A stretch of 64,000 nt of DNA from Flavobacteriaceae bacterium PS02338 (GCA_029959615.1 JASCOD010000001.1:1302001-1366000); one strand, 5' to 3'. Numbered from the stretch's first letter, positions 52,512 through 60,852 are shown. Notes: a model not told the origin generated them from the sequence alone. A program made the numbers and translations.

Positions 52512-52702
52512 TCCGATTTGTCAGCATGAAATTTATGGTGAAGCGTTTGAGTTTCCATAGTAATTATTATTTCAACGTGTTGCAACAACATTAAAAACAA
52601 TAAATGAATAAAATGAGGCTTTGGAATTAATGAGGCCATACTGAGTAATTTGTTTTAGTTTTTATCGTTATTTAGTTACCTAAAGGTTCGTCCGCTGTAG
52701 GA

Positions 52703-52728
52703 TTGACCTTTACAAATGTGTACTTTTG
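52703..52728 (+). promoter_or_regulatory. candidate promoter of the AAA ATPase/subtilase pair
   Basis: TACTTTTG at 52721-52728 is a perfect TAnnTTTG box ending four bases before ATG 52733. TTG at 52703-52705 could be the -33 element, though the 15-base spacing is short. It gives the two-gene unit its own start and implies a nearly leaderless message. Confidence 0.5.
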
Positions 52729-52732
52729 CAGA

Positions 52733-53722
52733 ATGGCAGCGGTAGATCAAATAAAAAATCTAATCAAATCTTATGTTGAAGACGATGATCATCGTTTTTT
52801 TGCTACTGCTATGCAGATTGCCGCGTCCGAAGCCAGAAAAGGGAATACTACTATTGCTCAGGAGTTAAAAATGCTGATAGAAAAGGCAAGGAAAGATAAA
52901 TCTACAGCATTCGTCGAATCGCCAAAAACGGTTTCGCTTTCTGCCCCAAGAAGGGAATTGAAGGAACTCATAGAAGTATTCAAGCCCCGTATAGACCTGG
53001 ACGATATGGTCCTTTCACCTGAGGTACAAGAATCGCTGAGCAAGCTTATCCATGAACAAAAGAACTGGGAACTGTTAAAAAAACATAATCTTAGGCCAAG
53101 AAGGAAGTTGCTGTTGACAGGCCTTCCCGGTACTGGGAAGACGATGAGTGCACAAGCTATTGCCGGAGAATTGGGACTTTCTGTCTATATCATCCGTTTA
53201 GACGGACTTATGTCAAAATACCTTGGCGAATCCATAGCAAAGCTCAGGATGATATTTGATGCAATGGAAGAGCATCGAGCGGTATACCTATTCGACGAAT
53301 TTGATTCTATTGGATCGCATAGGGACAGGGGACAGGATATAGGAGAAATAAAGCGGGTGCTCAATAGCTTTTTGATCAATATAGAAAAGGATAACAGCAA
53401 TAGTATTATCATCGCAGCGACTAATCTGCCTGAAAGTCTTGACAAGGCGTTGTTCCGTAGATTTGATGATATCATCAATTACCCATTACCTGACCTAAAG
53501 CAGATAAGTAAGACAATTAAAAAAGCTACGAAAGAATTTTTGTTCTCAGAAAAGCCGGATTTTGACAAGATTGCTAAGTTGGCGCTTGGGCTAAATTATT
53601 CGGAAATTACCAAGGCATGTGAGGAAGCAATTAAAGAAATGATTTTGTCTGGTTCTCTGAACCTTAATTCTTTGGAAATAGAGAAATCATTATCTAAAAA
53701 AGCTCCTCTCAAAGATGGCTAA
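52733..53722 (+). CDS. ietA: AAA+ ATPase, IetA-like (partner of the subtilase)
   Basis: A cytoplasmic AAA+ ATPase of 329 residues from ATG 52733. An earlier in-frame start at 52703 lies upstream of the -7 box. The N-terminal 90 residues form a helical domain. The ATPase core has Walker A 'GLPGTGKT' (about 129-136), Walker B 'VYLFDEFDSIG' (about 183-193), sensor 1 'IIAATNLPESLD' and 'LFRRFDDIINYPLP' as the Arg-finger region. It overlaps the subtilase gene by eight bases. An AAA ATPase/subtilase couple is known as IetAS, described as a toxin-antitoxin-type stability module on an Agrobacterium Ti plasmid and later listed among phage-defence systems. Here the ATPase would restrain or activate the protease. 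Confidence 0.82.
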   Translation: MAAVDQIKNLIKSYVEDDDHRFFATAMQIAASEARKGNTTIAQELKMLIEKARKDKSTAFVESPKTVSLSAPRRELKELIEVFKPRIDLDDMVLSPEVQESLSKLIHEQKNWELLKKHNLRPRRKLLLTGLPGTGKTMSAQAIAGELGLSVYIIRLDGLMSKYLGESIAKLRMIFDAMEEHRAVYLFDEFDSIGSHRDRGQDIGEIKRVLNSFLINIEKDNSNSIIIAATNLPESLDKALFRRFDDIINYPLPDLKQISKTIKKATKEFLFSEKPDFDKIAKLALGLNYSEITKACEEAIKEMILSGSLNLNSLEIEKSLSKKAPLKDG

Positions 53723-56243
53723 ACAAAATCCACAACCTCATTTAAAGTTCGAGGGTTTTTCCAATACATTGGACTACAAATATCCTAGAACTGTTGCTAT
53801 CGCTGGACCGGGTCATGTGAACAGGGACCGTAATCAGCATGGAAATAGGATATTAAACGAACTCAATGCAATCCGTCAAAAATTTAACATACCTGTAGAG
53901 GTAGACCTGCCCGAAGATATACTAAGGGATGATATGGTCTATGTTGATTTTATTTCGGAATGGGGATATCAATTGGATTTTGATGGCTTAGATCAAGATA
54001 GAACAGACCCGCTTTTCCAGATCCTGAATATTAGGGAAGAGCTGGAAGATGTCGATCAAAATGCCAGATTTCGTTATCATGTTACATTGATGATGAGAGA
54101 GGGCGGAATAGGTACCTTCATTAAAAAAGTCAACAGTTATCTGACGACCAATGGGAAATATAAGGGAGAGGACACTGGTAATCCGAGTTATTATAGACTG
54201 TTTTCTAATATTGCCCATATCCAAGCGGCGACGTTAAGGTCTTTTTGGGCAGATGAGCCGGAAATACCGTTTCCGGATGAAGGTCAAGATGTTTGGTGGG
54301 AAGTTTGGTTTCGGAAAACCGAGAATGACCAGCTAAAAATCGCTAGAGTACTAGAAAATTTGCAAACAGTGGGTGTACAGGTTGGAGCTTCTGAACTGGT
54401 GTTTGCAGAACATATTGTTAGGCTGGTTAAGGGGACCTCACAACAATTATCCAATTCTATATTATTGTTGGATAACCTTTCTGAATTGCGAAAGCCACAG
54501 GAAACTGCCGACTTTATCTGCCACAAGGGTCAGAACTTTCAAGATCATGCAGACTGGGTAAATGATCTTTTGGAAAGGACAGAAATTGGTGTGGGTCAGC
54601 ATTCAGTGCTAATTTGTCTTTTGGATAGTGGAGTAAATAATGGGCATCCACTGATAAGTTCTTTTTTACCCGATGAGAGACGCTATTCCTTCAAGTCGGA
54701 AGAATGGGGCAGTGAAGATGAGTGGCCAAACGGTGGTCACGGTACGGGTGTTGCAGGTCTAGCACTTTATGGCGATATGGTCGACGCACTTGCGAATCCT
54801 GGCCAAATAAGGATATTTCATGGCCTTGAGTCGTTTAAGATTATCCATGTTAATGAAGCCAATGATCCGGAACTTTATGGAGCGATTACAGAATATGCGA
54901 CTAGTACTCCTATCGTGGATCGACCCGATTCTTTAAGAGTATTTTGTTTGACAATCACCGATAAGGAATATGCTTTTAGAGGTAGACCTTCCGCTTGGTC
55001 GGCCGCAGTAGATAAAGTTGCTTTTGGATCTGCATTAAATCCTGTCAGCCCTCAATTGGTTTTGGTAAGCGGAGGAAATGTAATAATAGAAAACCATGGA
55101 GACTACCCGGATATCAACTTGTTGGAATCCATACATGATCCGGCTCAAGCATATAATGCACTAACGATTGGCTGTTATACGAGAAAAGATCATATTGATC
55201 CTGCAACTGGATATATTCATCTCGCACCTCATGGTGCTATGGCTCCAAGTAATTCTACTTCTACTTTATGGGAACATCAATGGCCTATAAAACCTGATAT
55301 TGTTATGGAGGGTGGAAACAGCAGTACCGACGGTGTATATGTTTCAGACCACCATTCTCTAAAACTATTGACTGCAGACCGAGAATATCCTCAATTTACC
55401 TTTCTTCCCTTTGGTGACACTAGCGGTGCCGCTGGATTGGCAGCAAAGATGGCAGCTGAGCTAAGGATTGCCTATCCGGAGTATTGGCCAGAAACGATTA
55501 GAGCATTGATGGTTCATTCTGCAGATTGGACATCTACTATGCTAGGTAATCGTCATTTTACTGCACTAAATGAAAATGAAAGAAAAATATTGCTGCGTAG
55601 CGTAGGCTACGGCGTACCTATCTTGGACGATGCGCTTTATAGTGCGAATAATAGTTTGACACTTATCGCGGAAAGGGAAATTCAACCTTATCACTTAGTC
55701 GGTTCCAGTGGAAAAAGCAAGGAATATCATCTTTATGATCTGCCGTGGCCAGTGGAGGTACTTTCCGATCAGCTCTTCGATCAAGATGTAACACTAAAAA
55801 TAACTTTGTCTTATTTTATTGAACCAAATCCAGGTAGTAAGAATAAGCGATATGCAAATAACTTTCATTATCATTCACATGCGCTAGAGTTCGCAGTTAT
55901 AAAGGAAAACGAGAGTGAAGCTCAATTCAGAAGGAGGATTTCGGCAGCTGCAGAAGTTGATGAAGGGCATGGCAATGCTTCGGACGAACTATGGTCGGTC
56001 AAAAGAGTAAGATCTCGAGGGTCTATAAAAAAGGATTTTGTAACTATGTCTGGCGCAGATATGGCAGTTAGAAATAAAATAGCAATATTTCCAAAGCCTG
56101 GGTGGTACCGGACAAGAAAGAAAATGAATAAACAAAATTCGGTGGTGCGTTACAGTCTGATTGTTACTTTGGAAACAGCGAATGCAGATATCGACTTGCG
56201 TACACCAGTAGCAAATCTTATTGAACTACAATTACTTTTGTAG
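53715..56243 (+). CDS. ietS: S8 subtilisin-like serine protease, IetS-like
   Basis: This 842-residue protein has a long N-terminal region (1-290) of unknown fold and a subtilase domain with an intact catalytic triad: Asp in 'ICLLDSGVNNGHP' (about 303), His in 'GGHGTGVAGLAL' (about 341) and Ser in 'FGDTSGAAGLAAKMA' (about 570). A C-terminal region of about 200 residues, rich in beta strands, follows. No signal peptide is present, so unlike most subtilases it acts inside the cell. Start and upstream stop overlap, so translation is coupled to the ATPase. In IetAS the protease is the toxic part. The stop overlaps the converging lipoprotein gene by 12 bases. Confidence 0.85.
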   Translation: MAKQNPQPHLKFEGFSNTLDYKYPRTVAIAGPGHVNRDRNQHGNRILNELNAIRQKFNIPVEVDLPEDILRDDMVYVDFISEWGYQLDFDGLDQDRTDPLFQILNIREELEDVDQNARFRYHVTLMMREGGIGTFIKKVNSYLTTNGKYKGEDTGNPSYYRLFSNIAHIQAATLRSFWADEPEIPFPDEGQDVWWEVWFRKTENDQLKIARVLENLQTVGVQVGASELVFAEHIVRLVKGTSQQLSNSILLLDNLSELRKPQETADFICHKGQNFQDHADWVNDLLERTEIGVGQHSVLICLLDSGVNNGHPLISSFLPDERRYSFKSEEWGSEDEWPNGGHGTGVAGLALYGDMVDALANPGQIRIFHGLESFKIIHVNEANDPELYGAITEYATSTPIVDRPDSLRVFCLTITDKEYAFRGRPSAWSAAVDKVAFGSALNPVSPQLVLVSGGNVIIENHGDYPDINLLESIHDPAQAYNALTIGCYTRKDHIDPATGYIHLAPHGAMAPSNSTSTLWEHQWPIKPDIVMEGGNSSTDGVYVSDHHSLKLLTADREYPQFTFLPFGDTSGAAGLAAKMAAELRIAYPEYWPETIRALMVHSADWTSTMLGNRHFTALNENERKILLRSVGYGVPILDDALYSANNSLTLIAEREIQPYHLVGSSGKSKEYHLYDLPWPVEVLSDQLFDQDVTLKITLSYFIEPNPGSKNKRYANNFHYHSHALEFAVIKENESEAQFRRRISAAAEVDEGHGNASDELWSVKRVRSRGSIKKDFVTMSGADMAVRNKIAIFPKPGWYRTRKKMNKQNSVVRYSLIVTLETANADIDLRTPVANLIELQLLL

Positions 56244-56813
56244 TTTAATCGTCTTTATGTACCGCATAACTTTTCTTTTTTCATCCGTAGGACTATAGAA
56301 GCTAATTCCCAAAGTCTTATTTTTTGATGAAATGATGAATAAATGACTAAACCTATGCCTTCCATTTAGCTTTCTCTCGTACTTGGAAGTCAGGAATTTA
56401 AAATTTGGAACAGAGTCAATCTTAGAGCCTACATAATAAGTGGAGTCTTCTACAGCTGGGCTAGAACTAGATCTATTTCTCTCATATTCAATTGTACCAT
56501 AAAAAGAATTAGAATCTATTGGTACGTATTCACTGATTTCCGAAATCATAATAAAGCGGTAAGGATTCAGCGTATCAATTAGCAATTTAGTTTTTGGGTT
56601 TGTCTTATAAAATTTTAACATTTCCTCTCTAAATCCTATATCATCAGGCCTTGAGATAATCCTGTTAATGTCAATGTTATCTACCGGTTTGTAAGAATCG
56701 GGTATTTTAATTTCGGCCTTTAATTTCGGTAGTTCATAATTCATTAAACCATCGCTGTTTTTGCAACCGTTTAAGATAAAAAGTAAGATAGTTAAATTGA
56801 AAAGTGACTTCAT
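56232..56813 (-). CDS. lipoprotein of unknown function
   Basis: A 193-residue protein with a lipoprotein signal (MKSLFNLTILLFILNGC, Cys 17). The mature part is polar with many Tyr and Ser ('DSTYYVGSKIDSVPNFKF'), suggesting a beta-rich fold, and ends in Lys-rich 'KVMRYIKTIKLQK'. No family recognised. It follows the XRE gene by 22 bases on the same strand, so both are probably one operon. The 3' end overlaps the subtilase stop. Confidence 0.62.
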   Translation of the reverse strand: MKSLFNLTILLFILNGCKNSDGLMNYELPKLKAEIKIPDSYKPVDNIDINRIISRPDDIGFREEMLKFYKTNPKTKLLIDTLNPYRFIMISEISEYVPIDSNSFYGTIEYERNRSSSSPAVEDSTYYVGSKIDSVPNFKFLTSKYERKLNGRHRFSHLFIISSKNKTLGISFYSPTDEKRKVMRYIKTIKLQK

Positions 56814-56835
56814 TTGAGAGAGTTATTAACTTATT

Positions 56836-57057
56836 CTAAAAATCCAATAATTCCTTCGGTTCAATTCCTAAACCTTTGGCTAAATCGGCAAGTGAAAGTA
56901 GTGTTGGATTAATTTTTCCATCAACATATCGTTTGATGTCTGCAAATTCAATATTACAGTTTGCAGCTATCTTTCTGTATGAGAGATTTTTCTCTTTTTT
57001 TATGCGCTCTAAATTTTCTCCGAACTTCTTTAAATAAATTTTGTCTTCTTCAACCAT
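56836..57057 (-). CDS. small XRE-family HTH regulator
   Basis: A 73-residue protein from ATG 57057; an in-frame TTG at 57075 also exists. The Cro/CI-type HTH covers most of it: 'FGENLERIKKEKNLSYRKIA', 'CNIEFADIKRYVDGKI' and 'LSLADLAKGLGIEPKELLDF'. Such proteins act as dimers on inverted repeats. A perfect 18-bp inverted repeat lies 47 bases upstream of the ATG, between predicted promoter boxes on both strands, so autoregulation and control of the plus-strand leader are both likely. Confidence 0.85.
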   Translation of the reverse strand: MVEEDKIYLKKFGENLERIKKEKNLSYRKIAANCNIEFADIKRYVDGKINPTLLSLADLAKGLGIEPKELLDF

Positions 57058-57094
57058 AGTAATACGCTTAGTCAAGAAAATTCCATGAAAAAAA

Positions 57095-57102
57095 CAAATT
57101 AA
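57095..57102 (-). promoter_or_regulatory. weak -7 box of the XRE-lipoprotein operon
   Basis: Minus-strand TTAATTTG has seven of eight matches to TAnnTTTG. The adjacent 18-bp inverted repeat covers the spacer and -33 region, as expected for a repressor site. Confidence 0.35.
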
Positions 57103-57104
57103 AT

Positions 57105-57122
57105 GTTGTGTTTTAACACAAC
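57105..57122. promoter_or_regulatory. 18-bp perfect inverted repeat, candidate XRE operator
   Basis: GTTGTGTT (57105-57112), spacer TT, AACACAAC (57115-57122) form a perfect dyad. It lies in the promoter spacer of the XRE gene on one strand and just upstream of a perfect -7 box (57129-57136) on the other. It fits a dimeric Cro/CI-type regulator. Confidence 0.6.
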
Positions 57123-57128
57123 TATTTG

Positions 57129-57175
57129 TATATTTGATTATCAGTTAATTAAATAAGAATGAATTAATACATTTG
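57129..57175 (+). promoter_or_regulatory. two candidate -7 boxes for the structured leader
   Basis: TATATTTG (57129-57136) and TACATTTG (57168-57175) are both perfect TAnnTTTG. The first has TTGTG (57106-57110, inside the dyad) 18 bases upstream as a -33 candidate. The second would start transcription about 20 bases before the first stem of the leader. Confidence 0.4.
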
Positions 57176-57198
57176 TAGCGTCATATATTTATATCTAT

Positions 57199-57400
57199 GA
57201 TGCTCACATGAACCTCAATCCGCACGAAGCTTAGGAACTTTATGGACATAGGAGGGTAAGTGAGCATCCGGTATCTCTACTTTAGGGAGCCGGGCTTACT
57301 TGCGGTTTTGTCCAGGTGTCACTTAGGTGATAATTTTTCTACGGGAAAATACCGTCCTAAGCGGTCCGCGTGCGGATAACCAATGGTAGCCCGGCTTTTT
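57199..57400 (+). ncRNA. candidate structured leader RNA with two competing folds
   Basis: Fold A: 57199-57207 pairs perfectly with 57260-57268 (9 bp), and 57288-57296 with 57388-57396 (9 bp) followed by a run of T, like a long-looped terminator. Fold B: 57219-57226 pairs perfectly with 57369-57376 (8 bp), 57229-57236 with 57355-57362 (8 bp), and the next inner helix is 57269-57274 with 57349-57354 (6 bp). A and B cross in pairing order, so they exclude each other or form a pseudoknot. That is the layout of a switch. I could not match it to cobalamin, TPP, SAM, c-di-GMP or other classes by their consensus. Which fold is real is inference. Confidence 0.5.
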
Positions 57401-57758
57401 ATTAATAGCCATAGCTGCTGTTGTTTGAGGTTTTAATTAACCTCAAATGGAAAGAAAAAAACTAACGGTATTTTCAGTAGCACAGCCCCAACGGGCGTTA
57501 CGTCAACTATTGACCTTTTCTTTCCGCACCTCCAATCCAAATTCGTTTTATCCTTTTGATAGGCTTTATCCTTTGAAGCCTAAAAACCCGGTATAGCCTT
57601 ATTTAAACTGTCGGCCTATCATAAAGATTTAGGTTAATAATTTGGCCGGCAGTTTTTCTCTTTTTAATTGATGGCGAAATGTTCATTTCGACCAAGTGGC
57701 ATAGCTATGCCTAAAATTTCTAACTAACCAAAAAACTAAACATCCAAACAACTAACCA
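57401..57758 (+). promoter_or_regulatory. hairpin-rich second half of the susC leader
   Basis: Successive self-complementary elements: 57424-57432/57439-57447 (9 bp), 57449-57458/57516-57525 (10 bp), 57560-57566/57576-57582 (7 bp), the terminator 57605-57655, 57675-57681/57684-57690 (7 bp) and the palindrome 57698-57711. There is no open frame of note. Together with 57199-57400 this makes a leader of about 550 nt before susC. Confidence 0.5.
57605..57665 (+). terminator. attenuator-like terminator upstream of susC
   Basis: A 12-bp stem with one G-U pair (57605-57616 with 57644-57655), a 27-base loop, then a T-rich run (TTCTCTTTTT). It points along the plus strand about 95 bases before the susC start, where no gene ends, so it looks like an attenuator. 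Confidence 0.7.
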
Positions 57759-60700
57759 ATGAAATACATATATATCTTACTGGCTCTGCTTTGCCCAAAA
57801 AGGCCAAAAGCTGAAAGACCAAAGTTGAAAGCTTATATACTAATTACTTTATTGGTATGCCTAAATTTTGGGGCAATGGCGCAGACCAGTTCTACCTTAA
57901 GGGGTAGGGTAGTGGATGCCCAAAGCCGCCCCTTGCCCAACGTCACCATTAAAATAGCAGACCAAAACCTAGGCATTGCTGATAAAGAAGGGCAATTTAC
58001 CATACGCACCCCATTGCACAAGGGTGTTTTAATCTTTAGCGCTATGGGCTACCAAAGCCAAACCTTAGCTTTTGAGGGGAATAGGGCCAAACTGCTGGTC
58101 GTGCTACAGGAAGAAACTGCGGCCTTGCAAGAAGTGGAAATTAACGCAGGCTATTATACCGTTAAAGAAAAACTACTCACGGGAAATATCGCTACGGTTA
58201 AAGCCAATGATATAGAGCGTCAACCCGTCAGCAACCCATTGGCTGCCTTGCAGGGCAGGGTAGCAGGCATGGTCATTACCCAAACCAGTGGTGTGGCCGG
58301 CTCACTGTTTAAGGTGCAGCTGCGGGGGCAAAGTGCGCTAGACCTTAGCCTTTCGCAAAACGATCCACTATTTGTGATAGATGGTGTACCCTTTGAAGCT
58401 GGGCTTGCAGCTACCAATCAGCACAACTCGGCCGCCAATAACCCAACCAGTATCAGCAGTGGCGGGCTCAGTCCACTAAACACCATTAATCCCGCCGATA
58501 TAGAACAGATCAGTATCCTAAAAGATGCCGATGCCACGGCCATCTATGGCAGCAGGGGTGCCAATGGCGTGGTACTCATTACTACTAAACGCGGTAAACA
58601 GGGAGCATTAGTGGTGAACCTTGATGCCACTACAGGTTGGAGCAGGGTAGGCCATACCATGCCCATGCTAAATACCCAACAGTATGTAGCCATGCGTAAG
58701 GAAGCTTTTAAAAATGATAAGCTGACCATGACCGCCTTGAATGCGCCAGACATTATGTTATGGGATACCACTCGCTACACCGATTTTAAAAAGCTATTGA
58801 TCGGCAATACCGCACAACAGCAAAGGGTGCAGCTATCTTTAAGTGGTGGCAACGAGCAGACCAGCTTTTTGGTGAGTGGCAATTACAATAGGGCTACCAG
58901 TGTTTACAATAGTAATTTTGCAAATCAGGTCAATGGCTTTAGGCTGAGCCTAAACCACAATACTAAAGACCAACGCTTGCAGCTACAGGTGGTGATGGGG
59001 CTTGGGCAAGACCAAAATAGCTTGCCCCGTTACGATCTGACCCGCTACATCAATACCATCCCCAATTTAAACCTCTACACCAGTGATGGAAAATTGCGTT
59101 GGGAAGATGAAAATGTGCAGTACAGAACCATCAGCGATCTGATCAATCCTCTTTCACTGTTGGAGGAAAGCCATCACTCCGCAAATACCAACCTTAACGC
59201 CAGTTTTAACTTAGGCTACCAGGTAATAGAAGGGCTAAAGTTAACGCTAAGTAGTGGCTATAATCTTTTCAGTACCGCTGAGCGCTTTAAGAAACCGAGC
59301 AGTTCCATAGATAGCTATGCTACGGTATTACCATCGGCTGGGCTGGCCAATAGTAAGAGCGGCAGTTGGTTGGTAGAACCACAACTGAGCTTCGAAAAAG
59401 CTTTGCAGAAACATCGCTTCACCGCAATGTTGGGCAGTACCTTACAGCACAGGCAAAAGCTCAGCAATAGAACCACGGGTACAAATTACGGGTCTGATCT
59501 TTTGTTAGATGCTATTGCCGCCGCAGGAACCATCACGGCTGCTAACGATGAGCTTCGGTATCGCTATGGCGCTATGTTCGGACGCGTAAATTATGTGTAT
59601 GATCAGAAATATGTGTTAAATTTTAGTGGCCGCCGAGACGGCTCAAGCAGGTTTGGCCCTGCCAAGCGTTGGGCTAATTTTGGTGCCATTGGTGCGGCTT
59701 GGATCATGAGCGAAATGCCTTGGCTAAAAGAACAGTTTTCTCAGCTCAGCTTTGCCAAGTTGCGTGCCAGCTATGGTACTACGGGCAACGATCAAATTGG
59801 CGATTACATGTACCTTAACCTATGGGGCAATAGTTCGGTGTATAATGGCCTAGCTTCTTTATATCCCATTAGTCTATACAATGCCGATTACAGTTGGGAG
59901 ATCAACAAGAAAGCAGAGTTAGGGCTGGATCTGGGATTTTTCCGTGATCGCCTGCAAATCGGTGCGGCCTATTACAATAACAGGTCTAACAACCAGTTGA
60001 TCAATTATGTGCTGCCCAGCCAAACAGGATTTTTTCAGGTAATCAAGAATTTTCCTGGCTTGGTAGAGAACAAGGGGCTAGAGTTGGTACTATCGGGCAA
60101 TGTTTCCGCAAATGCGTTTAAGTGGTCGGGCAGTTTTAACATCAGTTTCCCTAAAAATAAATTGCTGGCTTTCCCCGAGCTCGAAAACTCAAGCTATAGA
60201 ACTACCTACAGCATTGGCCAGCCTTTGAGCATGGTGAGGGGCTTAAACTATCAGGGCGTAGATGCCACCACAGGGCTTTATACTTTTTCAGATACCAATG
60301 GTGACGGCCTGCTTAGCACGGCAGACTACCAAGTGTTGGGGCATACCAATCCCGAATATTTTGGGGGCTTTCAGCAGCACTTTGCTTACAAGGGCTTCTC
60401 GCTCAATGTCTTTTTCCATTTTGTAAAACAACGCGGGTTAAACTATTTCAACGACCTATCCAATAAAGCACCCGGCCTACCTTTTAACCAGCCTACTTTG
60501 GTTTTGGGCAGATGGCAACAGGAGGGAGATGTTTCGCAGATCCAACGTTTTACCGCAACTACGGGGGCTACCTCTGGTTTGGTGGGCCGCATGAACCAAT
60601 CTGATGGGAAATATACCGATGCTTCTTTCGTAAGGCTCAAGAATTTAGGGTTAGGTTACGAATTGCCACAACGTATTTTGAAGAAGCTTGGGCTAAAGTC

Positions 60701-60833
60701 GATGCGATTGTATAGCGAAGGACAAAACCTGTTCACCTTTACAAATTACACTGGAGCAGATCCAGAAACCCAGAGCATGTATGTGCTACCGCCGTTGCGT
60801 ACTTGGGTGTTGGGCACACAAATCAAATTTTAA
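57759..60833 (+). CDS. SusC/RagA-family TonB-dependent transporter (second locus)
   Basis: A 1,024-residue outer-membrane transporter. A CarboxypepD_reg-like domain ('TLRGRVVDAQSRPLPNVTI') is followed by the plug ('LQGRVAGMVITQTSGVAG', 'LFVIDGVPF', 'IYGSRGANGVVLITTKRG') and the barrel, ending 'TQIKF'. The N-terminus is unusual: a hydrophobic stretch, a basic break 'CPKRPKAERPKLKAY', then a second hydrophobic stretch cut after 'GAMAQ'. Base composition is visibly more GC-rich than in the first PUL: one 60-base line here (58501-58560) has 31 G/C against 24 in 35041-35100. No glycoside hydrolase accompanies it, so the substrate may not be a polysaccharide. Confidence 0.93.
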   Translation: MKYIYILLALLCPKRPKAERPKLKAYILITLLVCLNFGAMAQTSSTLRGRVVDAQSRPLPNVTIKIADQNLGIADKEGQFTIRTPLHKGVLIFSAMGYQSQTLAFEGNRAKLLVVLQEETAALQEVEINAGYYTVKEKLLTGNIATVKANDIERQPVSNPLAALQGRVAGMVITQTSGVAGSLFKVQLRGQSALDLSLSQNDPLFVIDGVPFEAGLAATNQHNSAANNPTSISSGGLSPLNTINPADIEQISILKDADATAIYGSRGANGVVLITTKRGKQGALVVNLDATTGWSRVGHTMPMLNTQQYVAMRKEAFKNDKLTMTALNAPDIMLWDTTRYTDFKKLLIGNTAQQQRVQLSLSGGNEQTSFLVSGNYNRATSVYNSNFANQVNGFRLSLNHNTKDQRLQLQVVMGLGQDQNSLPRYDLTRYINTIPNLNLYTSDGKLRWEDENVQYRTISDLINPLSLLEESHHSANTNLNASFNLGYQVIEGLKLTLSSGYNLFSTAERFKKPSSSIDSYATVLPSAGLANSKSGSWLVEPQLSFEKALQKHRFTAMLGSTLQHRQKLSNRTTGTNYGSDLLLDAIAAAGTITAANDELRYRYGAMFGRVNYVYDQKYVLNFSGRRDGSSRFGPAKRWANFGAIGAAWIMSEMPWLKEQFSQLSFAKLRASYGTTGNDQIGDYMYLNLWGNSSVYNGLASLYPISLYNADYSWEINKKAELGLDLGFFRDRLQIGAAYYNNRSNNQLINYVLPSQTGFFQVIKNFPGLVENKGLELVLSGNVSANAFKWSGSFNISFPKNKLLAFPELENSSYRTTYSIGQPLSMVRGLNYQGVDATTGLYTFSDTNGDGLLSTADYQVLGHTNPEYFGGFQQHFAYKGFSLNVFFHFVKQRGLNYFNDLSNKAPGLPFNQPTLVLGRWQQEGDVSQIQRFTATTGATSGLVGRMNQSDGKYTDASFVRLKNLGLGYELPQRILKKLGLKSMRLYSEGQNLFTFTNYTGADPETQSMYVLPPLRTWVLGTQIKF

Positions 60834-60852
60834 CCATTTACCTACAAAAAAG

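Noticed and set aside
53185..53478. 97-codon minus-strand frame inside the AAA ATPase gene
   Set aside because: Antisense of the Walker A/B region; a shadow.
56861..56890. tRNA-like T-arm string (GGTTCAATTCC)
   Set aside because: It is part of the XRE coding sequence and no cloverleaf partner arms surround it.
57199..57400. Cobalamin riboswitch, expected before some TonB-receptor genes
   Set aside because: The B12-box consensus and the other conserved core segments are absent.
57199..57760. Group II intron or retron RNA
   Set aside because: No domain V consensus, no intron boundary motif and no reverse transcriptase in the window.
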